64,000 nucleotides of DNA from assembly GCA_900095095.1 (NCBI GenBank), contig FMBT01000356.1, positions 1-64,000 on the forward strand, given 5' to 3'. Within the stretch, counting starts at the first letter, position 1. Each line of letters begins with the position of its first letter. A program made the position numbers and the translations under genes. Below are positions 23,618-34,693 of the stretch, one piece after another. The notes beneath the pieces are model-generated. The model was not told the origin of the DNA, did not search any database, and saw only the letters and a list, made by a program, of their open reading frames with translations. This DNA is from Fragilariopsis cylindrus CCMP1102. Its lineage: Eukaryota > Bacillariophyta > Bacillariophyceae > Bacillariales > Bacillariaceae.

Positions 23618-24234
23618 GTTGCAATAATGCAATGGGACTTTTACTTTTAAACAATTAATAATGGAATTTTCCGAACCGCTACTCTACGTACCGATAACTC
23701 GATTTTAAGCGCGACAAATTTGAATGGTGCTTGTACTTTGTATGCCTACTAGAGCTACCTATTGGTTAATTTGATCTAACTCATTGATTTACTATGTTAG
23801 CATCTACTAGCTAGAATAGCTAGCTAACTTAGTATTGTTACTAAGCATGGTAAAGCACAGTACTTTGCAGCTGTTTATGTATTGGTATATCAACACACAA
23901 AGCATATCTGTGTCTATGGAACTATTTTACTTGTGTTGTTTTCAGAAACTATTGCTAGATAGAATGATTTTCTATACTGTAGAAGAGAAGTTATGATAGG
24001 TATTTTAACTTAAAAGCTAGATACTATGCATTCATTGTAAAGAAGAATTCTACCAGCTTAAAGAATAGTAGTAGTTCTCTTGAAGGAAAGTAATGTCCAA
24101 CAATCTATGAAATCATACAATAGTTGAGTTTTATAACTCCTGAAGAAGAGGATCGATATGTATATATATATAAGTCGAGTCAAAGTCAGTCCTTGTGCAT
24201 GTGGGGTGATGACGATGATAACGATTCTTGCTTC
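23618..24234. other. AT-rich intergenic stretch
   Basis: It lies between the fold-back repeat and the end of the Tudor-like gene. It has repeated short CTAGCTA-type words near 23,805-23,830 and a TATATATATATA run near 24,160. No gene is seen. Confidence 0.5.
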
Positions 24235-26100
24235 TTACCCCCACGCATGCTGGATTGAGGTAATGATATCGGTACCATTTGTATCCCATCGTTTCAATCG
24301 TTCATACTGATCTATAGCTTTTTGATATTCTCTCTCATCAAAAATATCTTCATCTCCATCATCATAAACGACGTACCATACCACTGTCTTGTTATTGGTG
24401 TTGTTGCTCATTCTTCTTCCATTTCTATTTCTATCATAATCATCTTGTTTCTGTTGTAATCCCTTGACTATTACAGTACCAAAAAATGGTTTCGACCTAA
24501 CGTTGCCAGTACATGATTCTGCTTTGTCACTATTAAGATTATTATTCGTCGGTCTGTATAAGAATTTCTTCGCTATCCTTCTTGGAAGATGATGATTCTC
24601 GCCGTGCGTGAAGTAGCTATAACTACCAGACTGCAATTCGTATTCGCTTCTTGTTGTTGTATTCGCACTCGACAATAATTTCGAATCTTGTTTGTTTGCT
24701 TTTACTATTAGCTTGGACTGTTTCTTCTTTTCTTGATGAGGAACTTTGTTATAGGGTGCGAGATTATTAAGTTCTCGTTTTCTAGTAGGTTTTCTAGTAG
24801 GAATAGTAGTACATGTAGGAGGAGTTGCTGATGGACTACTATTACTACTACAAGACTCATCATTATCAAAGCAAATAGGAGGAGGAGAAGTAGCGGAGAT
24901 ATTATTGCCTTCTTCTGCGGTTTTCCTTCTCTCTTCCTCCTCCTCTTTCGATGCTATTATACTCCTTCGAAGACTATATGAATGAGATATAGATCTTGTT
25001 GTTCCTTTTGCTTCCTTCGGTTTTCTTTTCCTGTACTTCCTGCGTGGCACAGGAGCATTATTAGATAGAATAGTTGTTATCTCATCTTGTTTGATATCAT
25101 CAGTGAATGATCTTTCTCCGATCATTGGGTTAATCCTTGATGTCTTGGGTCCTACATGTACCGGTATTGCAGGATGCGATGAATGTGAATGCTTTCGAAC
25201 AACGTTGTTGTTAACAACATCAGGAATCTTCATCGTTTGTTTGTTGTTCATTTCATCATCCTCATCCCGATTATTATCTTGATTACGATTGCCATCATCG
25301 TTTTTGTTGCAACAGGTGTTGTTGCAACTTCCAGGATAATCATTACCGAATACAACAAAACTACTCCCATCAAGAAGATCAACATCATGATCTTCTTCGT
25401 GAATCTTGTGATCATCATCTTGTTCTTGTTTTCCTTCTTCCATCGTAGTATATTTGTTTTGTGGATAAACGTCCGGGTGATTGAAGATATCATTTAGCTT
25501 ATTGAATTTGTCACCATCATCCCCGATAGTATCCATATCCATATTCATATCCAATAAGTCCACCTCAATAACTGTGGCTGTTGTAATACTACCTGTAGTA
25601 GATTCTTCTTCCCAATCACTGTCACAGTCATCACCACCATCCTGCCCATTATTTTTTGCGCCACGAATGATATCTTCTAGGTCTTCCATTAGATTACCAC
25701 TACTACTTGCTACGGATGTTATCTTGTTCGTCCAATCATATTCTTCTGAAGAATCTACATTATCGTAATAGTATTCGTCATTATGATCATGATTATCATC
25801 ATCCTCATCAGAAACTGAAACTCCTGCACTACTATCGGTTGTGCTGGTAGTACTATCCATAGTATTGGTTTGTTCTTCGTTTTCCCTATTGTTGTCCTTA
25901 TTATTCAAGTTAATATTATCTATTACACTTCTTGGGTCATCGTTATGCTCGAAAGTAGCTTTGCGACTTCTGCTGTTGCGTTTTGGTACATTCTTGTTGT
26001 ACTTCGTCTTCATCTTCTTCTTCTTAAGGCTACTTCTAACACGCCCTCGAGGAAAAGTCATAGAACGACGAACACGAACAGAAGATCTAGTATTAATCAT
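24235..26100 (-). CDS. Disordered basic/acidic protein with a C-terminal Tudor-like segment
   Basis: The protein has 621 residues in one exon. The first 60 residues are very basic (RVRRSMTFPRGR, SLKKKKMKTKYNK). A long acidic Asp/Asn/Glu-rich middle and a second basic stretch follow (RRKYRKRKPKEAK). The only globular part is C-terminal: FFGTVIVKG, then VVWYVVYDDGDEDIFDEREY. The pattern F.G.V, W.V.YDDGDEE matches the Tudor-like fold seen in many diatom and plant chromatin proteins. A nuclear, nucleic-acid or histone-associated role is inference; no enzyme domain is present. Confidence 0.6.
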   Translation of the reverse strand: MINTRSSVRVRRSMTFPRGRVRSSLKKKKMKTKYNKNVPKRNSRSRKATFEHNDDPRSVIDNINLNNKDNNRENEEQTNTMDSTTSTTDSSAGVSVSDEDDDNHDHNDEYYYDNVDSSEEYDWTNKITSVASSSGNLMEDLEDIIRGAKNNGQDGGDDCDSDWEEESTTGSITTATVIEVDLLDMNMDMDTIGDDGDKFNKLNDIFNHPDVYPQNKYTTMEEGKQEQDDDHKIHEEDHDVDLLDGSSFVVFGNDYPGSCNNTCCNKNDDGNRNQDNNRDEDDEMNNKQTMKIPDVVNNNVVRKHSHSSHPAIPVHVGPKTSRINPMIGERSFTDDIKQDEITTILSNNAPVPRRKYRKRKPKEAKGTTRSISHSYSLRRSIIASKEEEEERRKTAEEGNNISATSPPPICFDNDESCSSNSSPSATPPTCTTIPTRKPTRKRELNNLAPYNKVPHQEKKKQSKLIVKANKQDSKLLSSANTTTRSEYELQSGSYSYFTHGENHHLPRRIAKKFLYRPTNNNLNSDKAESCTGNVRSKPFFGTVIVKGLQQKQDDYDRNRNGRRMSNNTNNKTVVWYVVYDDGDEDIFDEREYQKAIDQYERLKRWDTNGTDIITSIQHAWG

Positions 26101-26973
26101 TATGGGCGAAGGTAGAGTACGTCTTGTGCTTGTACTTGTACTTGTGAGTGTGGAGCGTGGAAGAAGAAAAACTAGATCAGGGATAGAACCGACGGCAACG
26201 CTTGCTATGAGTGTCGTCTACACTACTCCAGTGGTGTTATTGTTATTCTTTTTATTATTATTACCGCATCTAGTTTTCTCAGCGAAGCTAATGGCTTGAT
26301 GATTGGCTATGTTAGATAACTTCTGTTCTTTGATAACCATGTTACACGAATACAAGAGTACTTTTTATTCCCATCCTGCAAGGAACAGAAGGAATTATCA
26401 CTGCCTACAGTACGAACGCTAGTTCACGTACCGTTTGGGGGAGTATGAACGAATGAGATGCGTGTGCTCTAAAAGCAATAATAGCGAGTTCAACGTCGAT
26501 AGTAACGTTACAGTGTACTAGTACTTGAAGTACAGTACCAAAGAAGTTTTGTGCTTTTTTATAATTATTGTTTATGCATCCGTAGTATTTAGCAATAGAA
26601 AGTCCTGCCTAAATAATACTTTTTAGTTGACGCGACGGTTATCTTAGTGATTGATTCCTCCTTCTAGTCGCCACAAAAAAAGAACAACAACAATGACAAA
26701 CATAGTACTGTATCTCCGAGCGCGCGTAAATTATTGAAGCCTGATTTTCTACTGGCGATGATTGAAGGAACTACGAGGTTCGAGCTCTTTTATTGGGGGT
26801 CAAAGGAATTTAGATTCCTTTCTACTAAATTTTTATTTTTGATCCGCCGACAAGAAGGCAAATAATCTAAACCCAAAATCTATATCGACGATGACCGCAT
26901 AACAGCAATAGCAATAGCAATATAGCAATAACATAGAACACAGAGAAGGCAGCCACAAACACAAAGTGCTATT
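26101..26973. other. Divergent gap between the Tudor-like gene and COG8
   Basis: The two flanking genes run away from each other. Near 26,905-26,930 there is a short GCAATA repeat in the presumed COG8 leader. No gene is seen. Confidence 0.5.
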
Positions 26974-28995
26974 ATGACAGACGTCGTCGATGAGCGTACT
27001 GCTGCAAAGGCTGGATTAGAAGCAGCAGAAGAAGAATTACAATCATTATGTGCATCTCATGCTGGAACATTTGTAGAAGTAGAACGACGTGGTCGGGCAC
27101 TTGAAATTTCATTAGATGAATTATTAAATACTGTAACGTCGGTAGAAAGTATGGTATCAACAACACAACATGCATTAGAACAGGAAGAAGAAGATGGTCC
27201 AGGTCGTGAACGTGAAAATTCATTAGCAGCATTATCTGAAAAACATCGTGTCCGACGTCGAACTTTACTACAACATTCAAGTTTATTAGAATTATTAGAA
27301 TTACCATCATTGATGGATGCGTGCGTACGATCCAATTTATACGATGAAGCATTAAGTATTGCAGCATTTGCAAATACATTAGAACGACGACATACAACTG
27401 AAAAGAATACAGTTGTCTTAAAGGTAATAGAACAAGTACGGTCCCGACAATCTGATTTACGTCGATACTTATTACATTCATTAAAGAATCATGTTACAAT
27501 GCCGGTATGTTTAGAAATTGTTACAGCCTTACGACGATTAAATTCAATTGACTTAGAACGACTTCAATCATCATCGTCAACATCGTCAGCATCGGGTGGT
27601 AATGATAATAATAGTAATAATATAGAACGTGTATTTGCGGCTATGGAATTATCACTTCAAGTTGACTTTTTAGAAGCACGTGATGGATGGTTGGATCAAA
27701 CAGCAAGTACAGGTACTACTGGGAATAATAACAGTAGTAATGATCATACATCACGAAGCTCAAAGTTTCCACCACACCAACATTCATCATCCGAACAATT
27801 ATTGGATACTATTGAACGTTATAGAACGAGGTAAGTTATGTTACGTTAGAAATAAAGTGGTCTCTTTGATTCTGTTCTTGTATATATTACATATTACATA
27901 TTTATTATTTTGTACAGTATACGTGTACTATGATTGTCTCACACTATTTTGTAATTGTTTACATTGATAACACATACTAAATAAACAATTCTTAGAATGT
28001 TTGAAATTGCTACTCAGTTTAATGCCATTTTTCGTGCCCAACAAACTTCCCATATTGTCAATGGTAATGGAAGCAGTAATAATAACAACAACAACGATAT
28101 TCAAGTTTCGGTATCTCTATTAAGTATGTGGACATCCCGTCGGGTACATACCTTTTTGAAAATTCTTTCTTCTCAACTACAACTTATGGAAGATTCTGGG
28201 TCACTCCGAGATGCCCTGGATGCTTGTGTCTTCTTTACAGGTAGTATGGGTCGATTAGGTGCAGACTTTACCGCACAGCTTCCACCTTTATTTGAACAAA
28301 AGTTATTAGCTATCGTATTGCATAACTGGAAGGAGGGGACCAATCAACTAACTGAAACTCTAAAAATTTGCCGTGATGCCGGTGTAGCATCTCCTCTTTT
28401 CTCGTCTACCGTGGTGGCGGCGTCAACATCGGATAACGGTGGTACCAGTGAAGGAGAAGACAATGATTCCACGTCTTCTTCTGGTGTCATGATGGCACCT
28501 CCTCGTCAATTGATGGCATTGCCACCATTGGGACGACTCGTTAACGCATGTTTAGTGGGTCTGAATGAATTACGTCGATGTTTGATGCCGGGGATCTTTT
28601 CCCAATTAAGAACGGCCGTAGAGAAAGAGTTTCTACTTGAAGTGAAAAATATTCTGCACGCACATGAACGTGCTGTTATGACACCTGGATTGAGAGGAGA
28701 TGCTACTAAACTCCGAGAGAATGCTAAGAAAATGAAAAATGTTACAAAAACAATAGTCTTTCCTTATATACGAGGCGCTGTCGAATTATCGTTAGGAAAT
28801 GTATCGGGTGCTAAAATACACTTTGACAAGTTAAAAGTCTTTCTGAATCCTCCAGCACCACTAGCACCACCACCAGTGATACCAGAACCAATTGTTGAGG
28901 ATACGAACGAAGACAAAAAAGAAGAGGATAACAAGGATGAGGAAAATTCTGCAATTGTTGCTTCTGAACAAGTAGGAGATGAAAAATCTGATTGA
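26974..28995 (+). CDS. COG8: Conserved oligomeric Golgi complex subunit 8
   Basis: Exon 1 is 26974-27830 and exon 2 is 27996-28995, with a 165-base GTAAGT...TTAG intron in phase 2. The product is 618 residues. The N-terminal coiled region, the stretch LLELLELPSLMDACVRSNLYDEAL, and the pair FLEARDGWL and ERYRTR/MFEIATQFNAIF across the splice junction match the Dor1/COG8 family. COG8 is a lobe B subunit of the tethering complex for retrograde vesicles in the Golgi. Low-complexity Ser/Asn inserts interrupt the conserved parts. The C-terminal tail is acidic. Exon 1 is strikingly AT-rich in third positions (TTA for Leu, CGT/CGA for Arg). Confidence 0.9.
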
Positions 28996-29077
28996 TTCGA
29001 AAGAATGAATGAATGAATCAAGACGCGTTGAAATCATAGAAGAATATCGTTGTAAATGAGAATTTTTAAATGTGTAT

Positions 29078-30634
29078 TCATAATTCAGCTCTATTGCGTT
29101 TCCATTTATTAACAACCTTTGTACCGACCAATGACTTAAATGTAGATGATAATCGTTTGAAATTAATATCGTTATTGTCTTTCTTTTTCATCTTCTTACT
29201 ACTATTATTTTTGGGTGACAATTCCTTAATTATTTGATCCAATCCATCTACTAATACTTCATAAAGGGATTCAATTTCATCATATGTTAACATTGGTTTT
29301 TCTTGTCGTTGCTTCGTTGTTGGTAAGAAGATTGGATCAAACTCGTCGTCGATGTTGTTTCCTTCATCGTCGTCGTCGTCGTCGTCGTCATCATCGTCGT
29401 CGTACTCATAATCATAATCATCTCTAAGCTGTTCAACGATCAAAAATAATGGTAGGCATAGTTCAGCGATTGTTGGTTTGTACTTGAGTGATGATGAACA
29501 TCCAATTCTCACTGTATCGTCCACGTATTGTTCAATCGCAGTTCGAATCAAAAATAACGACGAAGAAGTAGTAGAGGAAGAACTACTAATGCTCGATGAT
29601 GATAGTAATAATTCTTCTATACCAATCAAATCTAATGGTCGTTGTAAACACCATCGTCCTGCCATATAACTTGAAATTGGACTTTTGTTGTTGGAATTAT
29701 CATGATTTCTTTCTATTAAAGATTGTAATTGTGATAATGATGTTATACCACCATTTAATGTAAAAGTAATATTATTATCATGCTCTTGTGACAAATCAGA
29801 TGCAATCCTTTCAACGAAATTATAATCTAATTTTGGTACAATACGATTCTTTACTGGACTTAATCCAGATAATATTGCTGGTCTTGCATGTAATATAATA
29901 TGATTCGCTCCTGCATCATAAATAGTTGAAATATATTTCTTTAAATATTCATAATCAGTTTCATCTAATGGATAATGTTGTTCTGATTCATGATCAAAAA
30001 CTGCAATACGACATTTCACTGATATACCGGTATTTGGTGGTCCTCCTCCTAGTACCAATCCTTCCCGTACAGATTGAACTAATTTCCCCGTTAAGGATGC
30101 GTCTTTCATAAGACTTGCTCCATACGTCGTTGATCCACCACTATCAATAGCTGGACAACCACAATTCAAATTGATCTCTCTAATATTATTATTATTATTA
30201 TTGTAATGTTGGACTGTATGTTGAACACATGATTGTAGTCTTCCTGGATCGTTCGACCCAAGTTGTAGTATAAGATTATTATTATTGTTGTCGTAATCAG
30301 TGGAAGAAGGAGATCCTATTCTTTTTTCTAATGCATCAAGTAAATATGATTCTGATGTCTGATATTGTTGTACTTGTTGCGTTTGTGATTGTCTTGTTGG
30401 TATGGTTGTTTTGGGATATATATCATCTAATTTTTCCATTTCTGTCCATGTAATAGATGACGGTGAAAGTAAATTGAATAATCTACGTAAAGATGAATTT
30501 GTATATCCCTGCATCGGTGCAATATGGAATTGTTGCAGTTGCTGTTGCAACGCACTGATACATTCTAATATACAACATGATAATAATACTAGTACTAGCC
30601 CTACCGCTTTCGGGAGTTTCATGGTAGATAGCAT
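29078..30634 (-). CDS. tRNA-dihydrouridine synthase, DusA-like, with a secretory-type presequence
   Basis: The protein has 518 residues in one exon. Residues from about 33 form a FMN-binding TIM barrel: FHIAPMQGYTNSSLRRLF, LQLGSNDPGRL, then INLNCGCPAIDSGG with the catalytic Cys in the GCP motif. ISVKCRIAV (active-site Lys) and ILHARPAILSGLSP (conserved His/Arg), both typical of DusA, and FTLNGGI follow. It reduces uridine to dihydrouridine in tRNA using FMN and NADPH. The N-terminus has a hydrophobic signal peptide (GLVLVLLSCCILECISALQQ) with Leu after the predicted cut, suggesting plastid import. The C-terminal 180 residues carry a long Asp run and are not part of the usual fold. Transcribed divergently from pyridoxal kinase. 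Confidence 0.88.
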   Translation of the reverse strand: MLSTMKLPKAVGLVLVLLSCCILECISALQQQLQQFHIAPMQGYTNSSLRRLFNLLSPSSITWTEMEKLDDIYPKTTIPTRQSQTQQVQQYQTSESYLLDALEKRIGSPSSTDYDNNNNNLILQLGSNDPGRLQSCVQHTVQHYNNNNNNIREINLNCGCPAIDSGGSTTYGASLMKDASLTGKLVQSVREGLVLGGGPPNTGISVKCRIAVFDHESEQHYPLDETDYEYLKKYISTIYDAGANHIILHARPAILSGLSPVKNRIVPKLDYNFVERIASDLSQEHDNNITFTLNGGITSLSQLQSLIERNHDNSNNKSPISSYMAGRWCLQRPLDLIGIEELLLSSSSISSSSSTTSSSLFLIRTAIEQYVDDTVRIGCSSSLKYKPTIAELCLPLFLIVEQLRDDYDYEYDDDDDDDDDDDDEGNNIDDEFDPIFLPTTKQRQEKPMLTYDEIESLYEVLVDGLDQIIKELSPKNNSSKKMKKKDNNDINFKRLSSTFKSLVGTKVVNKWKRNRAEL

Positions 30635-31071
30635 GGTATTGTAGTTCAGTTGCCGACGAATGTCAAAGTGGGGAGAGAAGCATACTGCTGTAATACTACA
30701 ACATGTACTGTGTATGTATTCGTATCGATGAATTTATGATAAATTGATGGCCGATGGATGTTTTGTTCAGTAAGGATGCCATACTGAGACAACATAAGTA
30801 TAAAATGTCTATAATTTACATAAATCCGGCGATTTAGAAGATTGCGTAGAAATTTACGTGTTTTGTACTGAATTATACATTCTTTTGTTCTGTGGGGCCC
30901 GCGATTTTTTTGGCGCGTAAGGATGGATTCTTCGTGACTCGTGACACATCAAAAAAAGCATACTGTACTTCATACTTTTATGATCATACAGATACATCAT
31001 CGAATCATAATCCATAGTAACCTGAATCAATCTTGAATCGAATCAACGTTAACTTATTACTTGTAGGAATA
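30635..31071. promoter_or_regulatory. Shared gap between divergent Dus and pyridoxal kinase genes
   Basis: Only 437 bases separate the two start codons, so both promoters must lie here or overlap. I see no clear TATA box or named site. The sequence around 30,895-30,915 is locally GC-rich in an otherwise AT-rich stretch. Confidence 0.45.
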
Positions 31072-32391
31072 ATGGACAGCAATAGCAATAACAAAAACAA
31101 CAGCAAGCGAGTACTATCTATTCAATCACATGTTGTATCCGGATATGTTGGTAATAAAGCGGCGGTCTTTCCACTCCAACTCTTAGGCTTTGATGTAGAT
31201 TTTGTCAATTCTGTTCATTTTTCTTGTCATACTGGTTATGAATTCTTTCCTCATGGTGAGGTAATGAATGGAGAACAATTACGTACGATATTGAAAGGAC
31301 TTGAACTGAATGGATTGTTAGGAACAGAGAATCATAATAGTAATAATATTAATAATGACAATGATGACGATAACGACAACGGAGATGCTGATGATGCCAT
31401 CGGGTCTATACTTACCGGCTACATTGGTAGTGTATCATTTTTAGAAGCTGTTGTTGAAGTCGTCGATACTGTTAGAAAGTACAACCCAAATGCAAGATTT
31501 GTTTGTGATCCTGTTCTTGGTGATAATGGTCGATTTTATGTCCCAAAAGAGTTAGTTGATGTATATAGAAATGTTGTCATTCCTAAGGCTGACGTCGTTA
31601 CTCCTAATCAATTCGGTGAGTTTAAAAATATATATAGAACATAAAAACCGTACCGATCGGTACTTGTACAACAAGTATTAGAATTATTGAATTGCATTAT
31701 TGTGTTTCAAATTCATTTACGACGACGAAGTTGAAATGGATTCATATTCGCATTGTGTATCTCATCTATTCCATTGCCTAATTTCTATTTTTTTTTAAAT
31801 TTAAATAGAAACTGAACAATTAACTGGTATCAGAGTAGAATCGATCGACGATGCCCGTAAGGCTTGTGAAATGTTACATCAGATGGGACCTTCCGTCGTA
31901 TTTATTACCAGTGCGATTCTACTAACAGAGAAGGAGGAAGAGGTGGTGGAAGACAATAACGACAAACAACAACAAATATCACTAAGCTCAACAACAAACA
32001 AAGATTCTTCGACAGATAATGCTGACGTCGATAGTAAAAAAAAACTATCACAATAATCGCATCCAAACGTTGTAGCGACGACGACGACGTAGATAAGAAA
32101 CAACAAAAAACGATGATGTGGAGAATCGATTGTCCATTAATTCCTGGTTCATTCACGGGGACGGGTGATGTTACTGCATCATTACTTCTTGGACATTTAG
32201 AACATCATCCAAATGATTTACCACTTGTTATGGAAAAGGTTATCAATACTATGTATGTTTTGATACAACGAACACATGAATCGAAAAGAAATACTGTCCG
32301 ATCAAAGGAATTACGATTGATACAAAGTAAGGACATCATAGAGAATCCTCCATCAACTTTCAAGGCAACACGAATTGTTCTTGGTAAATAG
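31072..32391 (+). CDS. Pyridoxal kinase, two exons, one base short in an A run
   Basis: Exon 1 is 31072-31615 and exon 2 is 31809-32391, with a 193-base phase-1 intron (GTGAGT...ATAG). I chose the ATG at 31072, the first Met in frame. Motifs: VLSIQSHVVSGYVGNKAAVF (N-terminal substrate site), VHFSCHTGY, LTGYIGS, FVCDPVLGDNGRFYV, VTPNQFETEQLTG across the splice, and the C-terminal FTGTGDVTASLLLGH with the catalytic GTGD Asp. It phosphorylates pyridoxal, pyridoxine and pyridoxamine with ATP in the B6 salvage pathway. The frame breaks in a run of nine A at 32036-32044. One more A restores TITIIASKR and a product of 375 residues. Two Asp/Asn-rich inserts are absent from the usual enzyme. Confidence 0.9.
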
Positions 32392-32754
32392 TTAGTTAAA
32401 AAAATCAATCAGTCATTTTTAAAATTAAAACTAAAAACAAACTCAAACTACTGGGGCGTTCTACTATTTTTTTAATATATAGTTAGCTGCCGTTCCGCAC
32501 AGTTCCCAGCTAACGTCGCAACGTATAAATTCAATCTCCCATCGCGTTAATTTACATAAAGCGTTATACTAATAAGAGTGCGATATTGGATATTCCCTGG
32601 CCCTGGGGCAAACTAACCGTTTTCAGAACAAAATATGATATAATTTCTTCCATCACTTCTCTATTAAATGTTATGATTAAGTTACAACTATTGAATAGAC
32701 ACTTTTATACATAGTTGTACTGTACAACAAGATAAAAATAGATCTAAAACTTTT
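32392..32754. other. Convergent gap between pyridoxal kinase and the BRO1 gene
   Basis: The two genes converge here. Apart from AT-rich sequence, likely 3' ends, nothing is seen. Confidence 0.5.
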
Positions 32755-34028
32755 CTAATCTTCACCTGCGTTGAGTTTTTCATGCAATTCACGAGCTAAG
32801 TCGCTATCGGTTCGTTCAAGTGCATTCTCTGGCATCGACAACAGAACAGGGTCGACATCAGCGAAGTGGTACTTTTCTACCTTATTTAAACGTACACCCC
32901 GTTCTAATTTCTTGTCGGTAGGTACCGATCGAGGGACTGTTTCAAAGAATACATTTGAATTGTCCTTCTCCCATTCACGTAAGACATTGCCCATGTGAGA
33001 TCGTAGATCGTTCAAATCACCGGTCAAGGCTTGCAATGAGGGAATTTAGCCACATCGGGCATTCCATTTTTAGTACTTGATATTTCTTCAGTTCGGAGAT
33101 ATACAGTCGATTCCGATAGAATGGCAATCGCAAGTCCGTAGTCACCCTGATCCCACATACTACGAGCTTGAAAATAATAACACAAAGATTTTTGAAGTGT
33201 AATTTGAAAATTAACCAATGTAAAGAAGTCCTTTTCGATGCGTGACATCTGACTAAAAGCCTCCTTTCGCATATGACTTATAAATTCGTCGAGTTGCTCT
33301 TCCACGCCCATGCACAATTTGGCAAGCAAGCTGTAGTTAGGTGTTCCAGGTTTGATTAAAACAGTTGCAATAGCCATTTGTTGAGCGTTGGCTTGAAACA
33401 TGATACTCAAACCCTTTGCCGTACTAGTGCAACATTCGACTGGTAGATCATCCTCATTGGTTTTAGAGCCACGTGCAATCCATTTCGGTAGATGATCTTC
33501 TGCCAAGAATTGAAAAATACCAGCGGCTGCTGCATATTCGCGTGATGCGGCGGCAAATTCTCCAGCCATCGAGGATTCCGTTGCAACACCCGCTTTGCCC
33601 AAACCTTCGCATATGATACACATTGTAACGTCCATCATAATAGCTTCACTTTTAAAGTAATCCTCATTCGTTTCTACTCCTGACTTCCATTCGAAGACTA
33701 ATCGTTGATCAAGTCGGGCCATTTCTGGTTGGAATTTGCAACTCACAAGTATTTGATGAATGTAGGGTTGATACCGCTTCGCCTCTGCAACGACCCGTTC
33801 GTGACTAACCTTATCGGACAGTACAGCATCCAGAAGCTTCTTTCGTTGATCATCTGCCTTTAGCATTAATTTTCGTGTTTTCTCGTGTTTACCCGTCGTC
33901 GCAAAGGATTCAGCGAAGGAAATTTTACGACCCCCGTTCATTTTTGGCACTCGAAAGCGATGGACTGCCGAAGCTAATCTAATGGCCGAATCTGGATGAC
34001 TCAAATCATTTTTCGGATTTTCCCACAT
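32755..34028 (-). CDS. BRO1-domain protein (BROX-like), one frame break
   Basis: About 424 codons in one exon. It is alpha-helical throughout, with RKISFAESFATTGKHEKTR near the N-terminus, AAASREYAAAAGIFQFLAE, and CTSTAKGLSIMFQANAQQMA, the TPR-like core string typical of BRO1 domains. YYFQARSMWDQGDYGLAIAIL and VPRSVPTDKKLERGV (the FxxVP-like end of the domain) follow. BRO1 domains bind ESCRT-III (CHMP4/Snf7). With little beyond the domain it resembles BROX more than ALIX, and no CAAX box is present. The frame breaks near 33,036: ..DVAKFP continues as LQALTGDLNDLR in the next frame. One missing base explains it. Confidence 0.82.
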
Positions 34029-34693
34029 AATTTGTCGTGATGCTATATATTATGTAATATATATGTGTGTGTGTGTGTATGGACAGTGATTCTTGCTACT
34101 TGCTTTCCTACTAATCAATGCGTTTCGTATTCTCCAAGGATGTTCGTTTTATAATACGGATGATGACTTCTAAATCTTTGTTTTGTCGTTTACAGTGTAT
34201 TTTGGAGCGAGCATCTAATCACAACTTTCGTCTATTTTAGTCTTGTTTATTCTTGATGTTCTATTGAGTCGTGCGGAAGGAGAATTAAACCGATGAGTCG
34301 AGTGAGTCGATTAGAATTATTGTAGTGTATCTTAAAGATAGTATAAATTACTGACTTTACTAGCTACTATGGGCCTGGGCCCTTACATTGCTACTGATAT
34401 ATCTGATAGGTAGCTAGAGATACAATACGCATAGTTGGTGTAGCAGGACTGAGGAAGAAAATATACGAAATTACTGATTTGAATTTTCTAGATCAAAAAA
34501 TATATAGACATATTATTACATTTCATATTATTGCTACGAAGTAGCATCATCTTGCTTGAGTCTGGAATACCGTTTTACAGAACATCTACCATCTTTTGAA
34601 TTTGGGACCCGATCTATAATCGCATCCCCATTTTGTTTACTAGTTATTCGATATCGTTTCTCCATTATCCTATTCATTCTGGTCTACCCGATT
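34029..34693. other. Intergenic stretch with a TG microsatellite
   Basis: A (TG)n run of about 16 bases lies at 34,063-34,079, just upstream of the BRO1 gene start. A GC-rich near-palindrome (GGGCCTGGGCCC) is at about 34,371. No gene is seen. Confidence 0.5.

Noticed and set aside
29078-30634. Loss of the catalytic Cys in the Dus enzyme because YGASLM lacks a Cys
   Set aside because: The catalytic Cys of the family is the one in the GCP motif, which is present as NLNCGCP.
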